Assembly: GCA_013416635.1 (NCBI GenBank)
Contig: JACCHT010000001.1
Location: 806,001 to 870,000, forward strand
Reading direction: 5' to 3'
Origin: Candidatus Thiodubiliella endoseptemdiera
Lineage (GTDB): Bacteria > Pseudomonadota > Gammaproteobacteria > PS1 > Pseudothioglobaceae
DNA length: 64,000 nucleotides
The stretch's first letter is position 1. The number at the start of each line of letters is the position of its first letter. Shown piece after piece: positions 41,501 to 50,536 of this stretch. A program made the translations under genes and the position numbers. Below the pieces are notes generated by a model. That model worked only from the letters and a program-made list of their open reading frames with translations, had not been told where the DNA came from and searched no databases.

Positions 41501-41826
41501 GAGACCTTTGTATAAATAGGGGTGATTAGCAAAATCCAATTTTTGTTCAATGGGTGATTTTTTAAAATCAGCCTTAGTAGGGCTAAGGCAGGGTTTAAAA
41601 AATTGCCCAGTGGATGAAAAGTGGATTTTTGATGATTATTCATATTGAGACCTTTGCATAAATAGGGATGATTAGCAAAATGACAGATTTTATTAAATTG
41701 GAAATTTTTTAAATCCACTCCTAGCAGGGCTAAGGGTGTTTTTAAAAAGTTTGTAATTTGATGAAAGATGGCGTTTTGATGATTATTCATATTTATGCAA
41801 AGGTCTCATATTTATACAAAGGTCTC
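41501..41826. repeat. Diverged MITE (copy 6) interrupted by another MITE
   Basis: The outer element runs 41501-41646 and 41808-41826, with ends GAGACCTTTGTATAAAT and ATTTATACAAAGGTCTC. Its interior has drifted (AGCCTTAGTAGGGCTAAGGCAGGG). It is split by the inner copy 41647-41807. Confidence 0.85.
41647..41807. repeat. MITE-like repeat, copy 7, nested in copy 6
   Basis: A near-consensus 161-bp copy inserted in the older one, with ATATT duplicated on both sides. It shows that the family moved at least twice at different times. Confidence 0.92.
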
Positions 41827-41827
41827 A

Positions 41828-42841
41828 TTATATTCGCTCCAACAACATCGCATCGCCATAGGAAAAAAATCGGTATTTTTCATCAATCGCATGTTGATAA
41901 ATTTCCATCATTCTATCACGCCCGATAAAGGCACTGACTAGCATTAATAATGATGATTTTGGCAGGTGAAAATTGGTAATTAGGATGTCTATGACTTGGA
42001 ATTTATAACCGGGGTAAATGAAGATATCGGTTTCTTCTTGTATGGCTTTAAGCGCTCCGCCTCTTGCTGCAGACTCTAAAGAGCGTACTGCTGTTGTTCC
42101 CACGGCAATAACTCGCCCACCGTTGGCTTTGGTTTGGGTGATTTTATCCACTGTTTCTTGTGGCACTTCGTAATATTCGCTGTGCATATGATGGTCTTTA
42201 ATGTTGTCGGTTTTGACAGGTTGGAAAGTGCCTGCGCCAACATGCAATGTGACGAAAGCTGAGTCAACCCCTTTAGTTTTTAAAGAATCCAACAAGTCTT
42301 CATCAAAATGCAATCCTGCTGTAGGGGCAGCGACAGCGCCGTCTTTTTGTGCAAAAACAGTTTGGTAGCGGCTTAAATCTTGTTCGTTATCCGCTCTTTC
42401 AATATATGGGGGGAGTGGAGTATGTCCCACTTTATCCAACAAATCAAGTAGTGAATCTGTGGCAAATTCAAGTGTGTAAAAACCTTTGTCTTTGTTTAAA
42501 ACAACTGCTTTAACTTTATTTTCTAAAATAAGATGACTGCCAATTTTAGGTGCTCTGCTAGCGCGAATCATTGCTAATGCCTGGTTATTACTTAACAAGC
42601 GTTCAATCATAATTTCAACTTTACCGCCCGATTCCTTGTATCCGAATAAACGAGCAGGAATTACTTTGGTATTATTCATTACTAACAAATCCCCTTCTTT
42701 GATAAAATCCCCAATATTTCGAAAAAATGTATCTATAATCGGAAAAATTGGCACTAAAAGTCGTGAATCTGTTCTATTTTTCGGTGGGCTTTGTGCAATC
42801 AGTGCTTCAGGTAAGTTAAAATCAAAATCACTGAGTTGCAT
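41828..42841 (-). CDS. queA: S-adenosylmethionine:tRNA ribosyltransferase-isomerase
   Basis: 337 residues, family length. MQLSDFDFNLPEALIAQSPP at the start, DLLVMNNTKVIPARLFG, GHTPLPPYIER, AAPTAGLHFDEDLL, THVGAGTFQPV-type segment (LHVGAGTFQPV) and TNFHLPKSSLLMLVSAF. It makes the epoxyqueuosine precursor in tRNA. It follows rnfG by 2 bp and ends 1 bp from the nested MITE. Confidence 0.96.
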   Translation of the reverse strand: MQLSDFDFNLPEALIAQSPPKNRTDSRLLVPIFPIIDTFFRNIGDFIKEGDLLVMNNTKVIPARLFGYKESGGKVEIMIERLLSNNQALAMIRASRAPKIGSHLILENKVKAVVLNKDKGFYTLEFATDSLLDLLDKVGHTPLPPYIERADNEQDLSRYQTVFAQKDGAVAAPTAGLHFDEDLLDSLKTKGVDSAFVTLHVGAGTFQPVKTDNIKDHHMHSEYYEVPQETVDKITQTKANGGRVIAVGTTAVRSLESAARGGALKAIQEETDIFIYPGYKFQVIDILITNFHLPKSSLLMLVSAFIGRDRMMEIYQHAIDEKYRFFSYGDAMLLERI

Positions 42842-42843
42842 TA

Positions 42844-43443
42844 TTATTTAACCTGTAATGAACCGTTCTTGAACAACTCTAAAAGTTGATAAATGGCAGT
42901 AACAACGGCACGGGGTGTTATTGTTGCCCCTGTAAAGGCATCAAACGAACCGCCATCTCTCTTGACTTTCCATTGACTTTTACTAGGGTTGGTCAAAGAC
43001 ATACCTTTGAATTGTTTGATCCAATTGGATTTTTTGGTTTCTACTTTATCACCCAAACCCGGGGTTTCTTTGTGTGCAATCACGCGAACGCCTAAGAGTT
43101 GGTTGTGGGTATCGATGCCTGTTAATAGGCGAATAGTGCCACTATAGCCATTTGGATAAGCGTGTTCAATTAGATAAGCGAAAGTCTGATTATTGTGTTT
43201 AGCAGGGTAAATATTCACGGTTTGCTTAATGCCGTGCAAGGTAATTTCTTTTGAGAATTTATCTTGCAAAATGTTATTATCATAATCTGAAACCAACTCA
43301 TTAAGTCGTTCAATGAGTAATTGCTCTTCGTTATATTTAATGCGTTCTTTCATTAAATCTTGTGCCAACGAAACGAAAAATATACTGATGGCAGCAAAGA
43401 TAAGTAGCAACATGCCTGCTTTGATTATCGGTTGTGATTTCAT
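42844..43443 (-). CDS. rnfG: Rnf complex subunit G
   Basis: 199 residues, one N-terminal membrane helix (AGMLLLIFAAISIFFVSLA) and an FMN-binding domain ending with SFDAFTGATITPRAVV; the Thr in GATIT is the covalent FMN site. It also has HKETPGLGDKVE. RnfG moves electrons within the ion-translocating ferredoxin:NAD complex. It overlaps rnfD by 4 bp. Confidence 0.95.
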   Translation of the reverse strand: MKSQPIIKAGMLLLIFAAISIFFVSLAQDLMKERIKYNEEQLLIERLNELVSDYDNNILQDKFSKEITLHGIKQTVNIYPAKHNNQTFAYLIEHAYPNGYSGTIRLLTGIDTHNQLLGVRVIAHKETPGLGDKVETKKSNWIKQFKGMSLTNPSKSQWKVKRDGGSFDAFTGATITPRAVVTAIYQLLELFKNGSLQVK

Positions 43444-44382
43444 TGACCAAATACCTTAGGTTGTGTGTAATAATCAATCAACGGCACAGTAATATTCATC
43501 AACAAAACGGCAAATGCAACGCCATCTGGATAGTTGCCAAAAGTGCGAATAATTACAATCAGCATACCAATAAAAAAGCCATAAATAAGCCGCCCTTTGG
43601 GTGTGGTGCAGGCAGACACTGGGTCGGTAGCAATGAAAAACGCACCCAACATTGTGCCACCCAGCATTAGGTGATTCTGAATGGGTAGGTAATGCTCGGT
43701 GTCGCCAAATGAGAGTAAAAAGGCAGTGATGACAATACCTGATAAAAAGGCGAGTGGAATATGCCAAAAAATAACACGGCGAACCAATAGATACAATCCA
43801 CCCAATAAAAATCCTGCGTTAATCCACGCTTGTGCTGTTGAATGCACGCTCAATTCACTGATGATTTTGCCTAAAGCCAACTGGGTTTTGACATCGTCTA
43901 ATCGGGTTGCACCACTCAACGCATCCACAGGATTGAGATTAAAAATTACCTCAAAGGCTTGAGTGAAAGTTACAAAATCGCCCGCCCAAGTGGTCATTTG
44001 CAAGGGGTATGAAATCAGCAAAAAGGCATAGCCTAACATTGCTGGGTTAAAAGGATTATTACCCAGTCCGCCATACAATTGCTTGCCGAAAATAATGGCA
44101 AAACTCACGCCTACCACGATAATCCACCACGGGGCAATGGTGGGAATTGAAATGGCTAATAAAATGCCTGTTAAAGCAGCGGAACCATCACCAATGGCAG
44201 GTGCAATTGGTTGATTTCTAATTTTTAAAAATAGAGCTTCGACGGCAATCGCTGAGGTGACTGCAAAATAATTTGCACAATGACACCCCAGCCAAAAAGT
44301 AATAAGACGCACTAACGCCTAAGACAAGCGCATAAATCACTTGTCGCATCATTTGTGAAGAAGAACTAAATATTGCTATCAT
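43440..44382 (-). CDS. rnfD: Rnf complex subunit D, split by two 1-base frameshifts
   Basis: About 315 residues when repaired. From ATG 44380-44382 it reads MIAIFSSSSQMMRQVIYALVLG. With a base added near 44305-44307 it continues LLLFGWGVIVQII, and with a T added at 44265-44268 FAVTSAIAVEALFLK. The intact remainder has DGSAALTGILLAIS, KQLYGGLGNNPFNPAM, the covalent-FMN segment with SGATRLDD, and several membrane helices. Membrane flavoprotein of the Rnf pump. Confidence 0.9.
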
Positions 44383-44413
44383 TTTTTATTTTTTACCCTT
44401 GTTATTGCGTCTG

Positions 44414-45856
44414 CTATTTTATCTTTTTGAGTCTTGTCGCCTGCCATTTTTGCTTCAATTCTGCTTTTTTTCTTGCCATCATCTCGGTGCGTTCGGTTTT
44501 ATTACGCACCAGTCGATATTCTCTATATTCAAATCGCTTTCGGGCATTATACACTTTTTTCTGTGCTTTCAGAGTTTGGCGGTGTAACGCCTTCGCAAAC
44601 GAAAAATACGATGCCAAAGGAATATGACTTGGACACACTACATCACAACAACGACATTCAATACAACTGCTAAGATTATACTCCATTGCCTTCTCAGTAT
44701 TCTCACTTTTGGCATACCAATACAGTTGCTGTGGCAATAAATTCACTGGGCAAGCCTGATTGCACTGACCGCAACGAATACATTCTTGTATGGATGGTGT
44801 TGGTTTGGCGTTATTAACGAAAATACAGTTAGTCACCTTGCAAATCGGCACATCAAGTGTTGCCACATTCACACCCATCATCATTCCGCCCATACGCACA
44901 GCGTGCGGTTTATTGTTTGGCTCTGCTAATGTCACAATATGCCTAAATGATGCACCCAAACGCACTTCAAAATTATTCGGCGTTACTGCATCACCCGTTA
45001 CTGTTACAATGCGTGAAATCAAAGGTTTGTCTTCAACTACAGCGTCAAAAATGGCTTTGACAGTGGATACATTCTGACAAAGAATCCCATGGTTTATGGC
45101 AAGTTCATCTGCTGGAATTTCAATATTTAATAACGCTTTGATGAGTAATTTTTCTGCACCTGAGGTGTATTTAGTTGGGATTTGGATGATGCTAATTCTC
45201 TCATTATGATTAAACATCAACAGCGAATGATAAGCTTCCTGTTTATCGTCTTCAATTGCAATGAAAACCTGCGTCGCCCCCGTAATTCGCAACAACACTT
45301 CCACCCCACGAATCACTTCACGGGCATCGTGTTGCATCAACGCATCATCGCACATAATCCCCGGTTCGCACTCGGTGGCATTGATAATTAAGGTATGGCA
45401 ATTGGTCGCTTTTTTCAATTTTGAATGCGTTGGAAACCCTGCACCACCCAAGCCAACAATGCCTGATTGTTGCAGATATTCAATCAAAGTCTCACGCGAG
45501 CAATGCAAAAAATCACCCACACCTTTATTCTTAATCCACTCGTCTTTGCCGTCAGATTCAATGGTAATACAGTTTGATTTAAGCCCTGATTTATGTGGAA
45601 TAATTTGTGCATCAATTGCCACCACCGTGCCTGAAATTGAGGCGTGAATAGAAGCACAAAACTGGTCTGGCGTCTGTGCAATTAACTGCCCTGTTAGGAC
45701 TTTATCACCAACCTTAACACAGGGCTCAGCCTCCGCACCTATGCGTTGTTGCAAAGGCAAAACTACTTTATCAGGTAAGGGTGCTTGAATAATTTCAACC
45801 CGCGTCACGGGATACGGATTATTAATCACAATACCATTATTAAATGCATCAAACAT
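44414..45856 (-). CDS. rnfC: Rnf complex subunit C
   Basis: 480 residues. It holds GLGGAGFPTHSKL with the NADH/FMN-binding fold, ATECEPGIMCDD, and two [4Fe-4S] motifs CIRCGQCNQACPVNLLP and CIECRCCDVVCPSHIPL. The C-terminus is short and basic, without the long Ala-rich repeats of enteric RsxC. Soluble NADH-reactive subunit. The start lies 50 bp from the MITE that separates it from rnfB. Confidence 0.95.
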   Translation of the reverse strand: MFDAFNNGIVINNPYPVTRVEIIQAPLPDKVVLPLQQRIGAEAEPCVKVGDKVLTGQLIAQTPDQFCASIHASISGTVVAIDAQIIPHKSGLKSNCITIESDGKDEWIKNKGVGDFLHCSRETLIEYLQQSGIVGLGGAGFPTHSKLKKATNCHTLIINATECEPGIMCDDALMQHDAREVIRGVEVLLRITGATQVFIAIEDDKQEAYHSLLMFNHNERISIIQIPTKYTSGAEKLLIKALLNIEIPADELAINHGILCQNVSTVKAIFDAVVEDKPLISRIVTVTGDAVTPNNFEVRLGASFRHIVTLAEPNNKPHAVRMGGMMMGVNVATLDVPICKVTNCIFVNNAKPTPSIQECIRCGQCNQACPVNLLPQQLYWYAKSENTEKAMEYNLSSCIECRCCDVVCPSHIPLASYFSFAKALHRQTLKAQKKVYNARKRFEYREYRLVRNKTERTEMMARKKAELKQKWQATRLKKIK

Positions 45857-45905
45857 CTGCCACCTCGGCTATAAAAGTCCTTAGCGTTGGCTGAATTTTC
45901 TTAAT

Positions 45906-46066
45906 GAGACCTTTGCATAAATAGGGATGATTAGCAAAATGACAGATTTTATTAAATTGGAAATTTTTTAAATCCACTCCTAGCAGGGCTAAGGGTGTTT
46001 TTAAAAAGTTTGTAATTTGATGAAAGATGGCGTTTTGATGATTATTCATATTTATGCAAAGGTCTC
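45906..46066. repeat. MITE-like repeat, copy 8, inside the rnf operon
   Basis: 161-bp copy flanked by TTAAT on both sides (5-bp duplication). It lies between rnfB and rnfC. The rnfB frame runs into it and ends at 46042 within the repeat. Confidence 0.92.
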
Positions 46067-46548
46067 TTAATATAAATACAATCCACAGGACAAACTGGGA
46101 TGCACAAATCACACCCCGTGCATTCATCCTCAATCACCGTCGTCATTACCTTAGATGCACCAACAAAGGCATCTACCGGGCAAGCTTGAATGCACAAAGT
46201 GCAGCCAATGCATAATTTTTCATCAACATATACAACATGGTCGGTGGTATTTTCGCCATGTTCTTCATTCAGTAATAAAGTTTCCACTCCCAATAATTCT
46301 GCCAACGCATCTACACCTTCTTGCCCACCTGGCGGGCACTGGTTAATTTCTGCTTCGCCTTTTGCCAATGCTTCAGCATAAGGTTTACAGCCTGGAAAAT
46401 CACATTGCCCACATTGCGTCTGAGGCAAAATTGCATCAATCTGATCCACTAAGGGATTGCCTTTAACCTTAAATTTAATCGCCGCATACCCTAGAATTAA
46501 CCCTAATACTAACGCCAACAAAGAGAAAATGAAAATAGATTCAATCAT
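46042..46548 (-). CDS. rnfB: Rnf complex subunit B, C-terminus encoded by a MITE
   Basis: 168 residues. An N-terminal membrane helix ([21 protein letters not shown]) is followed by the cluster domain [16 protein letters not shown]...CPPGG and two ferredoxin sets, [16 protein letters not shown] and [16 protein letters not shown]. The last eight residues (RPLHKYE and neighbours) come from the inserted repeat, which supplies a new stop. Homologues normally extend further past the second cluster, so a few native residues were probably lost. Both clusters are intact, so it may still work. The gene overlaps rnfA by 4 bp. Confidence 0.93.
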   Translation of the reverse strand: MIESIFIFSLLALVLGLILGYAAIKFKVKGNPLVDQIDAILPQTQCGQCDFPGCKPYAEALAKGEAEINQCPPGGQEGVDALAELLGVETLLLNEEHGENTTDHVVYVDEKLCIGCTLCIQACPVDAFVGASKVMTTVIEDECTGCDLCIPVCPVDCIYIKRPLHKYE

Positions 46549-47120
46549 GCCAATCCAACGAACCCCATAAATGCCATTGACATTAATCCTGCGGTAATCA
46601 ATGCAATCGGCACGCCTTGAAAAACAGTGGGAACATTTGCCCCATCAATGCGTTCGCGAATGGTTGAAAATAATACCAAAACAAAAGAAAAACCAATCGC
46701 CGCACCAAAACCATAAACAGCTGATGCCAAAAATCCATTATCTTGATTGACATTCAACAACGCCACACCAAGCACCGCACAATTCGTCGTAATCAATGGC
46801 AAAAACACCCCCAAAGACTGATGCAAAACAGGCGAAGTTTTATTCACCACCAACTCGGTAAAGCCCACCACACCTGCAATAGTAACAATAAAGGCAATGG
46901 TACGCAGGTATTCCATCTCAAACGGAACCAGAATATAAGTATTAATCAAATAACTGCTCACACTCGCCAAAGTCAGCACAAAAGTCGTGGCAAAACCCAT
47001 GCCAATCGCCGTCTCAACCTTTTTAGAAACGCCCATAAAAGGGCACAATCCCAAAAACTTCACTAAAACAAAGTTATTGACCAAAATAGTACTTACTAAA
47101 ATTAAAATATACTCATTCAT
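46545..47120 (-). CDS. rnfA: Rnf complex subunit A
   Basis: 191 residues, six hydrophobic helices. [32 protein letters not shown] is the strongly conserved start, and [12 protein letters not shown] the mirrored second motif. RnfA is an inner-membrane subunit of the pump and holds an intramembrane cluster with RnfE. Its start overlaps the stop of the toxin gene (TATGA). rnfE is not found in this window after rnfG. Confidence 0.96.
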   Translation of the reverse strand: MNEYILILVSTILVNNFVLVKFLGLCPFMGVSKKVETAIGMGFATTFVLTLASVSSYLINTYILVPFEMEYLRTIAFIVTIAGVVGFTELVVNKTSPVLHQSLGVFLPLITTNCAVLGVALLNVNQDNGFLASAVYGFGAAIGFSFVLVLFSTIRERIDGANVPTVFQGVPIALITAGLMSMAFMGFVGLA

Positions 47121-47476
47121 AATAAATCATATAGGGCTTGGCGAATACCCTCTAATTCCCTCTTTGTTATAGTTGCAATCTTATCGCCCACTCTATTTTT
47201 AGACAAAGAGCGAATTTCATAAATACACGCATCCGACTCTTTTTCAAGTTTCTGCCTTTTGCTAATAGGGTAACGATAAGGCTGGTTATCTTTAATCACT
47301 AAACTTGACAATGGTATAACAACAGCCGTTGCAAATATCGTTGTGTCTTGATTGTCACTCAAAATAATAGCTGGCCTTAGCTTGCCAATTTCGCCTTTTT
47401 TCGTCGGTTCAAAATCAACCAAACAAATATCGCCTTTATTTAACACTTTACTCAATGCCGTCTCCTGCCGAGCCAT
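47117..47476 (-). CDS. PemK/MazF-family toxin
   Basis: About 119 residues from ATG 47474-47476: [42 protein letters not shown], the RPAIIL core of the PemK/MazF fold, then VVIPLSS and the terminal helix. It overlaps its antitoxin (stop 47448) at the 5' end and rnfA at the 3' end, so the toxin gene is wedged into the rnf transcription unit. Confidence 0.88.
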   Translation of the reverse strand: MARQETALSKVLNKGDICLVDFEPTKKGEIGKLRPAIILSDNQDTTIFATAVVIPLSSLVIKDNQPYRYPISKRQKLEKESDACIYEIRSLSKNRVGDKIATITKRELEGIRQALYDLL

Positions 47477-47699
47477 CTCCAATAGGGTCAAGCATCTGTG
47501 CTTCTGCTGCACGCTTAGCATTTTTTAGTCGCTTTGACTTTTCTAGTTCATTTAAAAATTTTAAAAAATCTGTCTTTAATGTGTTTGGCACAAAATAACC
47601 AATTTCTTGTTTTTTTCTACCGTTAATAATGCTAATCACCTGATCAGTTTGGAAAAAATCAACTGATTTCCGCATATCTGCCATAGTCGCTTGAATCAT
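47448..47699 (-). CDS. Antitoxin (Phd/YefM-like)
   Basis: 83 residues; MADMRKSVDFFQTDQVISIINGRKKQEIGYFVPN resembles the DNA-binding part of Phd-type antitoxins, followed by a charged helical toxin-binding tail. GAGGG precedes the start. First gene of a type II pair. Confidence 0.75.
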   Translation of the reverse strand: MIQATMADMRKSVDFFQTDQVISIINGRKKQEIGYFVPNTLKTDFLKFLNELEKSKRLKNAKRAAEAQMLDPIGDGSAGDGIE

Positions 47700-47753
47700 T
47701 ACACCCTCTTATTCTGTTAAATCATTATGTAACATTATAATGTAATATCAGAG

Positions 47754-48488
47754 TTACAAAAATACTTTCAAAAGTCCAAATGAACTAATCATCAATAAAG
47801 TCAACCCAACCCAGCGTTTAAACAAAACATCATTTTGAATAATTTTATCATGCAATTTGAGTCCGATTATATGTCCAATCGTGGCGACTGGAATTAACAT
47901 CAAAGATAATTGCCAATCAATTGGTACACCGACTGCAACAAAAGCGACCATTTTAATGCACACCAAAATAAACCATAATACAAATAGTGTATTACGCAAA
48001 TATTGTTTTGCCACATAACGCATATATACTGCGACAATCAGTGGTGCGCCTGTCAGTGAAGTGCCTGCCACATAACCCCCTAAAATCAATAACAATTTAT
48101 CCACCCAAGGACGATGTGAAGTGATTTTTTGATTAAAAATCCAAGTAATAGCGTAAAAAATCGTAATGGAATAGACAAAAATAATCATCACTTTATTAGG
48201 TAACGCCAATAATCCAAACACCCCAATTAAAGTCGGCGGAATAATCCACCAAAGTGACTGTTTAAGATATTTCCAATCCACTTGTTTGATAGATTTTGCC
48301 AAAGTTAGCGACGAGAAAAATAACAAATGCAGCCCAATTACTGGCAGCCAATAAACCGGCGACCCACCCAATAACAACATTAACGGCAACCCCAATGCCG
48401 CACCACCAAAGCCAAGCCCCGTACGCACAAACCCCGCCCACATAAAAATCAAACTGACTAAAAATAATTCTGTATTGGAAAAAATCAC
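47754..48488 (-). CDS. TSUP-family permease (TauE/SafE type)
   Basis: 244 residues, about eight hydrophobic helices, with the family motif [17 protein letters not shown] near the N-terminus and [19 protein letters not shown] in the middle. TSUP proteins export sulfite, sulfoacetate or related anions. In an organism that makes sulfite through Dsr, sulfite export is plausible but not shown. The start is GTG 48488, overlapping the stop of the integrase gene. Confidence 0.85.
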   Translation of the reverse strand: MIFSNTELFLVSLIFMWAGFVRTGLGFGGAALGLPLMLLLGGSPVYWLPVIGLHLLFFSSLTLAKSIKQVDWKYLKQSLWWIIPPTLIGVFGLLALPNKVMIIFVYSITIFYAITWIFNQKITSHRPWVDKLLLILGGYVAGTSLTGAPLIVAVYMRYVAKQYLRNTLFVLWFILVCIKMVAFVAVGVPIDWQLSLMLIPVATIGHIIGLKLHDKIIQNDVLFKRWVGLTLLMISSFGLLKVFL

Positions 48489-49460
48489 AATCTGTCTAAC
48501 GGCGACACAACCCCTTGCCCACCTTGCTTTAAAACATGCGTATAAATCATCGTCGTTTGCAAATCACTATGCCCAAGCAAACCCTGAATAGTGCGAATAT
48601 CGTCCCTGTTTGCAACAGATGCGTGGCAAACGAATGGCGAAAAGTATGTGCCGACACTTTTTTATGGACACTTCTACATTTCCCCACAGCCACTTTAATC
48701 GCCTTATTCACCGCTGATTGGTCAATATGATGACGGCGCTCAACATTCGTGCGTGGGTCGGTGGCAATATTTCTACTCGCAAACACATACTGCCACCCAA
48801 ACTCTTTATCCGCATTCGGATATTTTTTAGCCAAAGCATTCGGCAAATACACCCCACCAAAACCCACCGCTAAATCCTGCTCGTGGATTATTTTTCTTTG
48901 AGCGATATGTGCCTGCAACACAGGTATCGCTTTTTTTGCCAATGGCGTTACCCGGTCTTTTTTACCCTTACCATCACGCACTGTAATTTGGCAATAATCA
49001 AAATCCACATCCTGAACTCGCAATCGCACCAACTCAGAAATCCGTAATCCACCGCCATATAACAACGAAACCATCAACGCATTAACCCCCGTTAATTGTG
49101 CAAAAATCTTTTTAACCTCTCTCGCACTCAACACCACAGGAATCCGTGGCTGCTTACGACTACGCGTTGCCCGCACATTTTCCAAAGGCCTTTTAAGTAC
49201 TTCTTTATACAAAAAAACCAACGCATTAAATGCCTGATTTTGCGTTGAAGCCGCCACATTTTGCCCAACCACTAAATCTGTCAAAAATACCTCCACTTTA
49301 TCCTCAGCATTCTCAAACAATTCATCCCCACTCTGCATCTGAGAAAATTTGATAAAGCGCTTCACCCAATCACAATAACTACTCTCAGTTTTATAAGCAT
49401 AATTCATCCGCCGCATTATTTCTCGCATTTGCTGAATGGTTGGTTTTTATCTGTTATCAT
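48485..49460 (-). CDS. intI: Integron integrase (IntI family), two 1-base gaps
   Basis: A tyrosine recombinase with the IntI-specific insert: [21 protein letters not shown]...[23 protein letters not shown], absent from XerC/D. Catalytic residues: Arg in [13 protein letters not shown], Lys region [26 protein letters not shown]. The frame stops early, but one G added at 48604-48606 continues it as [24 protein letters not shown]...SPLDRL to TGA 48485, with the box II GH and the nucleophile Tyr. At the 5' end one base at 49435-49436 would extend it to ATG 49460 (MITDKNQPF). Repaired length is about 325, normal for IntI. It recombines attI and attC sites and faces away from the array, as in integrons. 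Confidence 0.92.
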
Positions 49461-49558
49461 ATGCCCGTTAAATTTGAATTTTGTATAAATTTTTTACCCT
49501 AATATCAAATATCAGATAAAAATTGGATTTTATCTTAAAAATAGATGGAATTTTGTTG

Positions 49559-49620
49559 TTTTTACAGGTTTTATTTTTAATATAGCAATATAAGGAAATA
49601 TGTCCTTATAATAATAGTTA
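49559..49620 (+). other. attI-like site, right copy
   Basis: 62 bp (TTTTTACAGGTTTTATTTTT...TAATAATAGTTA) located 100 bp upstream of the intI start and ending at the GTT where the first cassette begins. The same sequence recurs inverted at 40536-40598. Position, shared sequence and the abrupt end of similarity at GTTA support attI. No experimental proof. Confidence 0.7.
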
Positions 49621-49649
49621 TGCAGTAAAAAATATTACAATGACTCAAC

Positions 49650-49973
49650 ATGACCAATAAAGAAAAACTACTTATTCGCATAAAGCGAATGGATAAAACA
49701 GAATCCATCGTGAAACACGCTATGACATTAGGTGCTATAGTTTGGTCTATTGATATTATTGCTAACAAAATAGAACAAATTTCATATATTATATTTGCTT
49801 TTGTATGTGTCATAATAGCGTTTATAATATTCATTATGAAACAAAATAAGTTTATTGGTGATAAAACTGCACAAATGACAAAACATAATGAAAAGCTTGA
49901 AAAACAAATAGACCCAAAGAGGACAAGTTCTCAGTTAACTGAGCGAGGTCAGACAAACCCATTGGATAAATAA
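49650..49973 (+). CDS. Small membrane protein, first cassette
   Basis: 107 residues, basic N-terminus (MTNKEKLLIRIKRMDKTES), two hydrophobic helices (about residues 25-38 and 45-63) and a polar, lysine-rich tail. No known family. It is in the same orientation as a second gene 1 bp away, and both precede one attC, so a two-gene cassette. Confidence 0.65.
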   Translation: MTNKEKLLIRIKRMDKTESIVKHAMTLGAIVWSIDIIANKIEQISYIIFAFVCVIIAFIIFIMKQNKFIGDKTAQMTKHNEKLEKQIDPKRTSSQLTERGQTNPLDK

Positions 49974-49974
49974 T

Positions 49975-50463
49975 ATGGACAGTCAATTCATTATTTTGTA
50001 TGCTTTATTGGTGTTTGTTTTTTGGTCACTATTTGTGTCCCCATACCTTGTATCTAGCACAAGGCAAAAATTATTCTCAATTCGTGATAAAGCTTTTTTA
50101 GATTTTAAACACGATGATGAATATCAAAAATTAAGAGATGATATAAATCTGTTTATAAGATTTTCTGACAAAGCATCATGGCAAAGAATGCTGTTTGACC
50201 TTATATTTTTGCGTAAAGAATTGAAAAAAGCACAATCAAATAAGGCTGATTTTAATAATCCAAAATTAAAAAGTGTTTTCTTTATTTCAACAATCTTGAT
50301 TATTAGATTAGTTGTGTTACGGTCACCAACTTTAATGCTCTTATCTACACCAGTATTTATTATTGCAGTTATTCAAGTTGAAATACTACCAAAAGTTAAA
50401 AATGCAGTATCTAGTTTTGTTATTAAAGATGCAAATATTTATACAACTGAAAAAACTGCATAA
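49975..50463 (+). CDS. Membrane protein of unknown function, first cassette
   Basis: 162 residues. One N-terminal helix (FIILYALLVFVFWSLFVSPYL), a charged soluble middle (about residues 30-100) and two C-terminal hydrophobic stretches (about 101-140). The stop codon lies inside the R-double-prime end of the attC, a normal cassette arrangement. No family recognised. Confidence 0.65.
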   Translation: MDSQFIILYALLVFVFWSLFVSPYLVSSTRQKLFSIRDKAFLDFKHDDEYQKLRDDINLFIRFSDKASWQRMLFDLIFLRKELKKAQSNKADFNNPKLKSVFFISTILIIRLVVLRSPTLMLLSTPVFIIAVIQVEILPKVKNAVSSFVIKDANIYTTEKTA

Positions 50464-50514
50464 CAATTCATTCCAGCCGACCGCTAACGCGGCAGCTGAA
50501 TTCAAGCGTTAGGC
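50458..50514 (+). other. Integron attC site 1, right array
   Basis: 57 bp, GCATAAC at the left, GCGTTAGGC at the right (GTTAGGC fits GTTRRRY), with an inner imperfect inverted repeat CAGCCGACCGC-TAAC-GCGGCAGCTG and TTCAAGCG near the right core. It closely matches classical attC sites of about 60 bp. Confidence 0.88.
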
Positions 50515-50536
50515 AGTGTAAATATACGGAGAAGCA

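Noticed and set aside
41501..41539. N-terminal extension of the HIT protein from an ATG in the MITE
   Set aside because: The extra residues are repeat-encoded (DFANHPYLYKG type) and absent from the family. ATG 41500 fits better.
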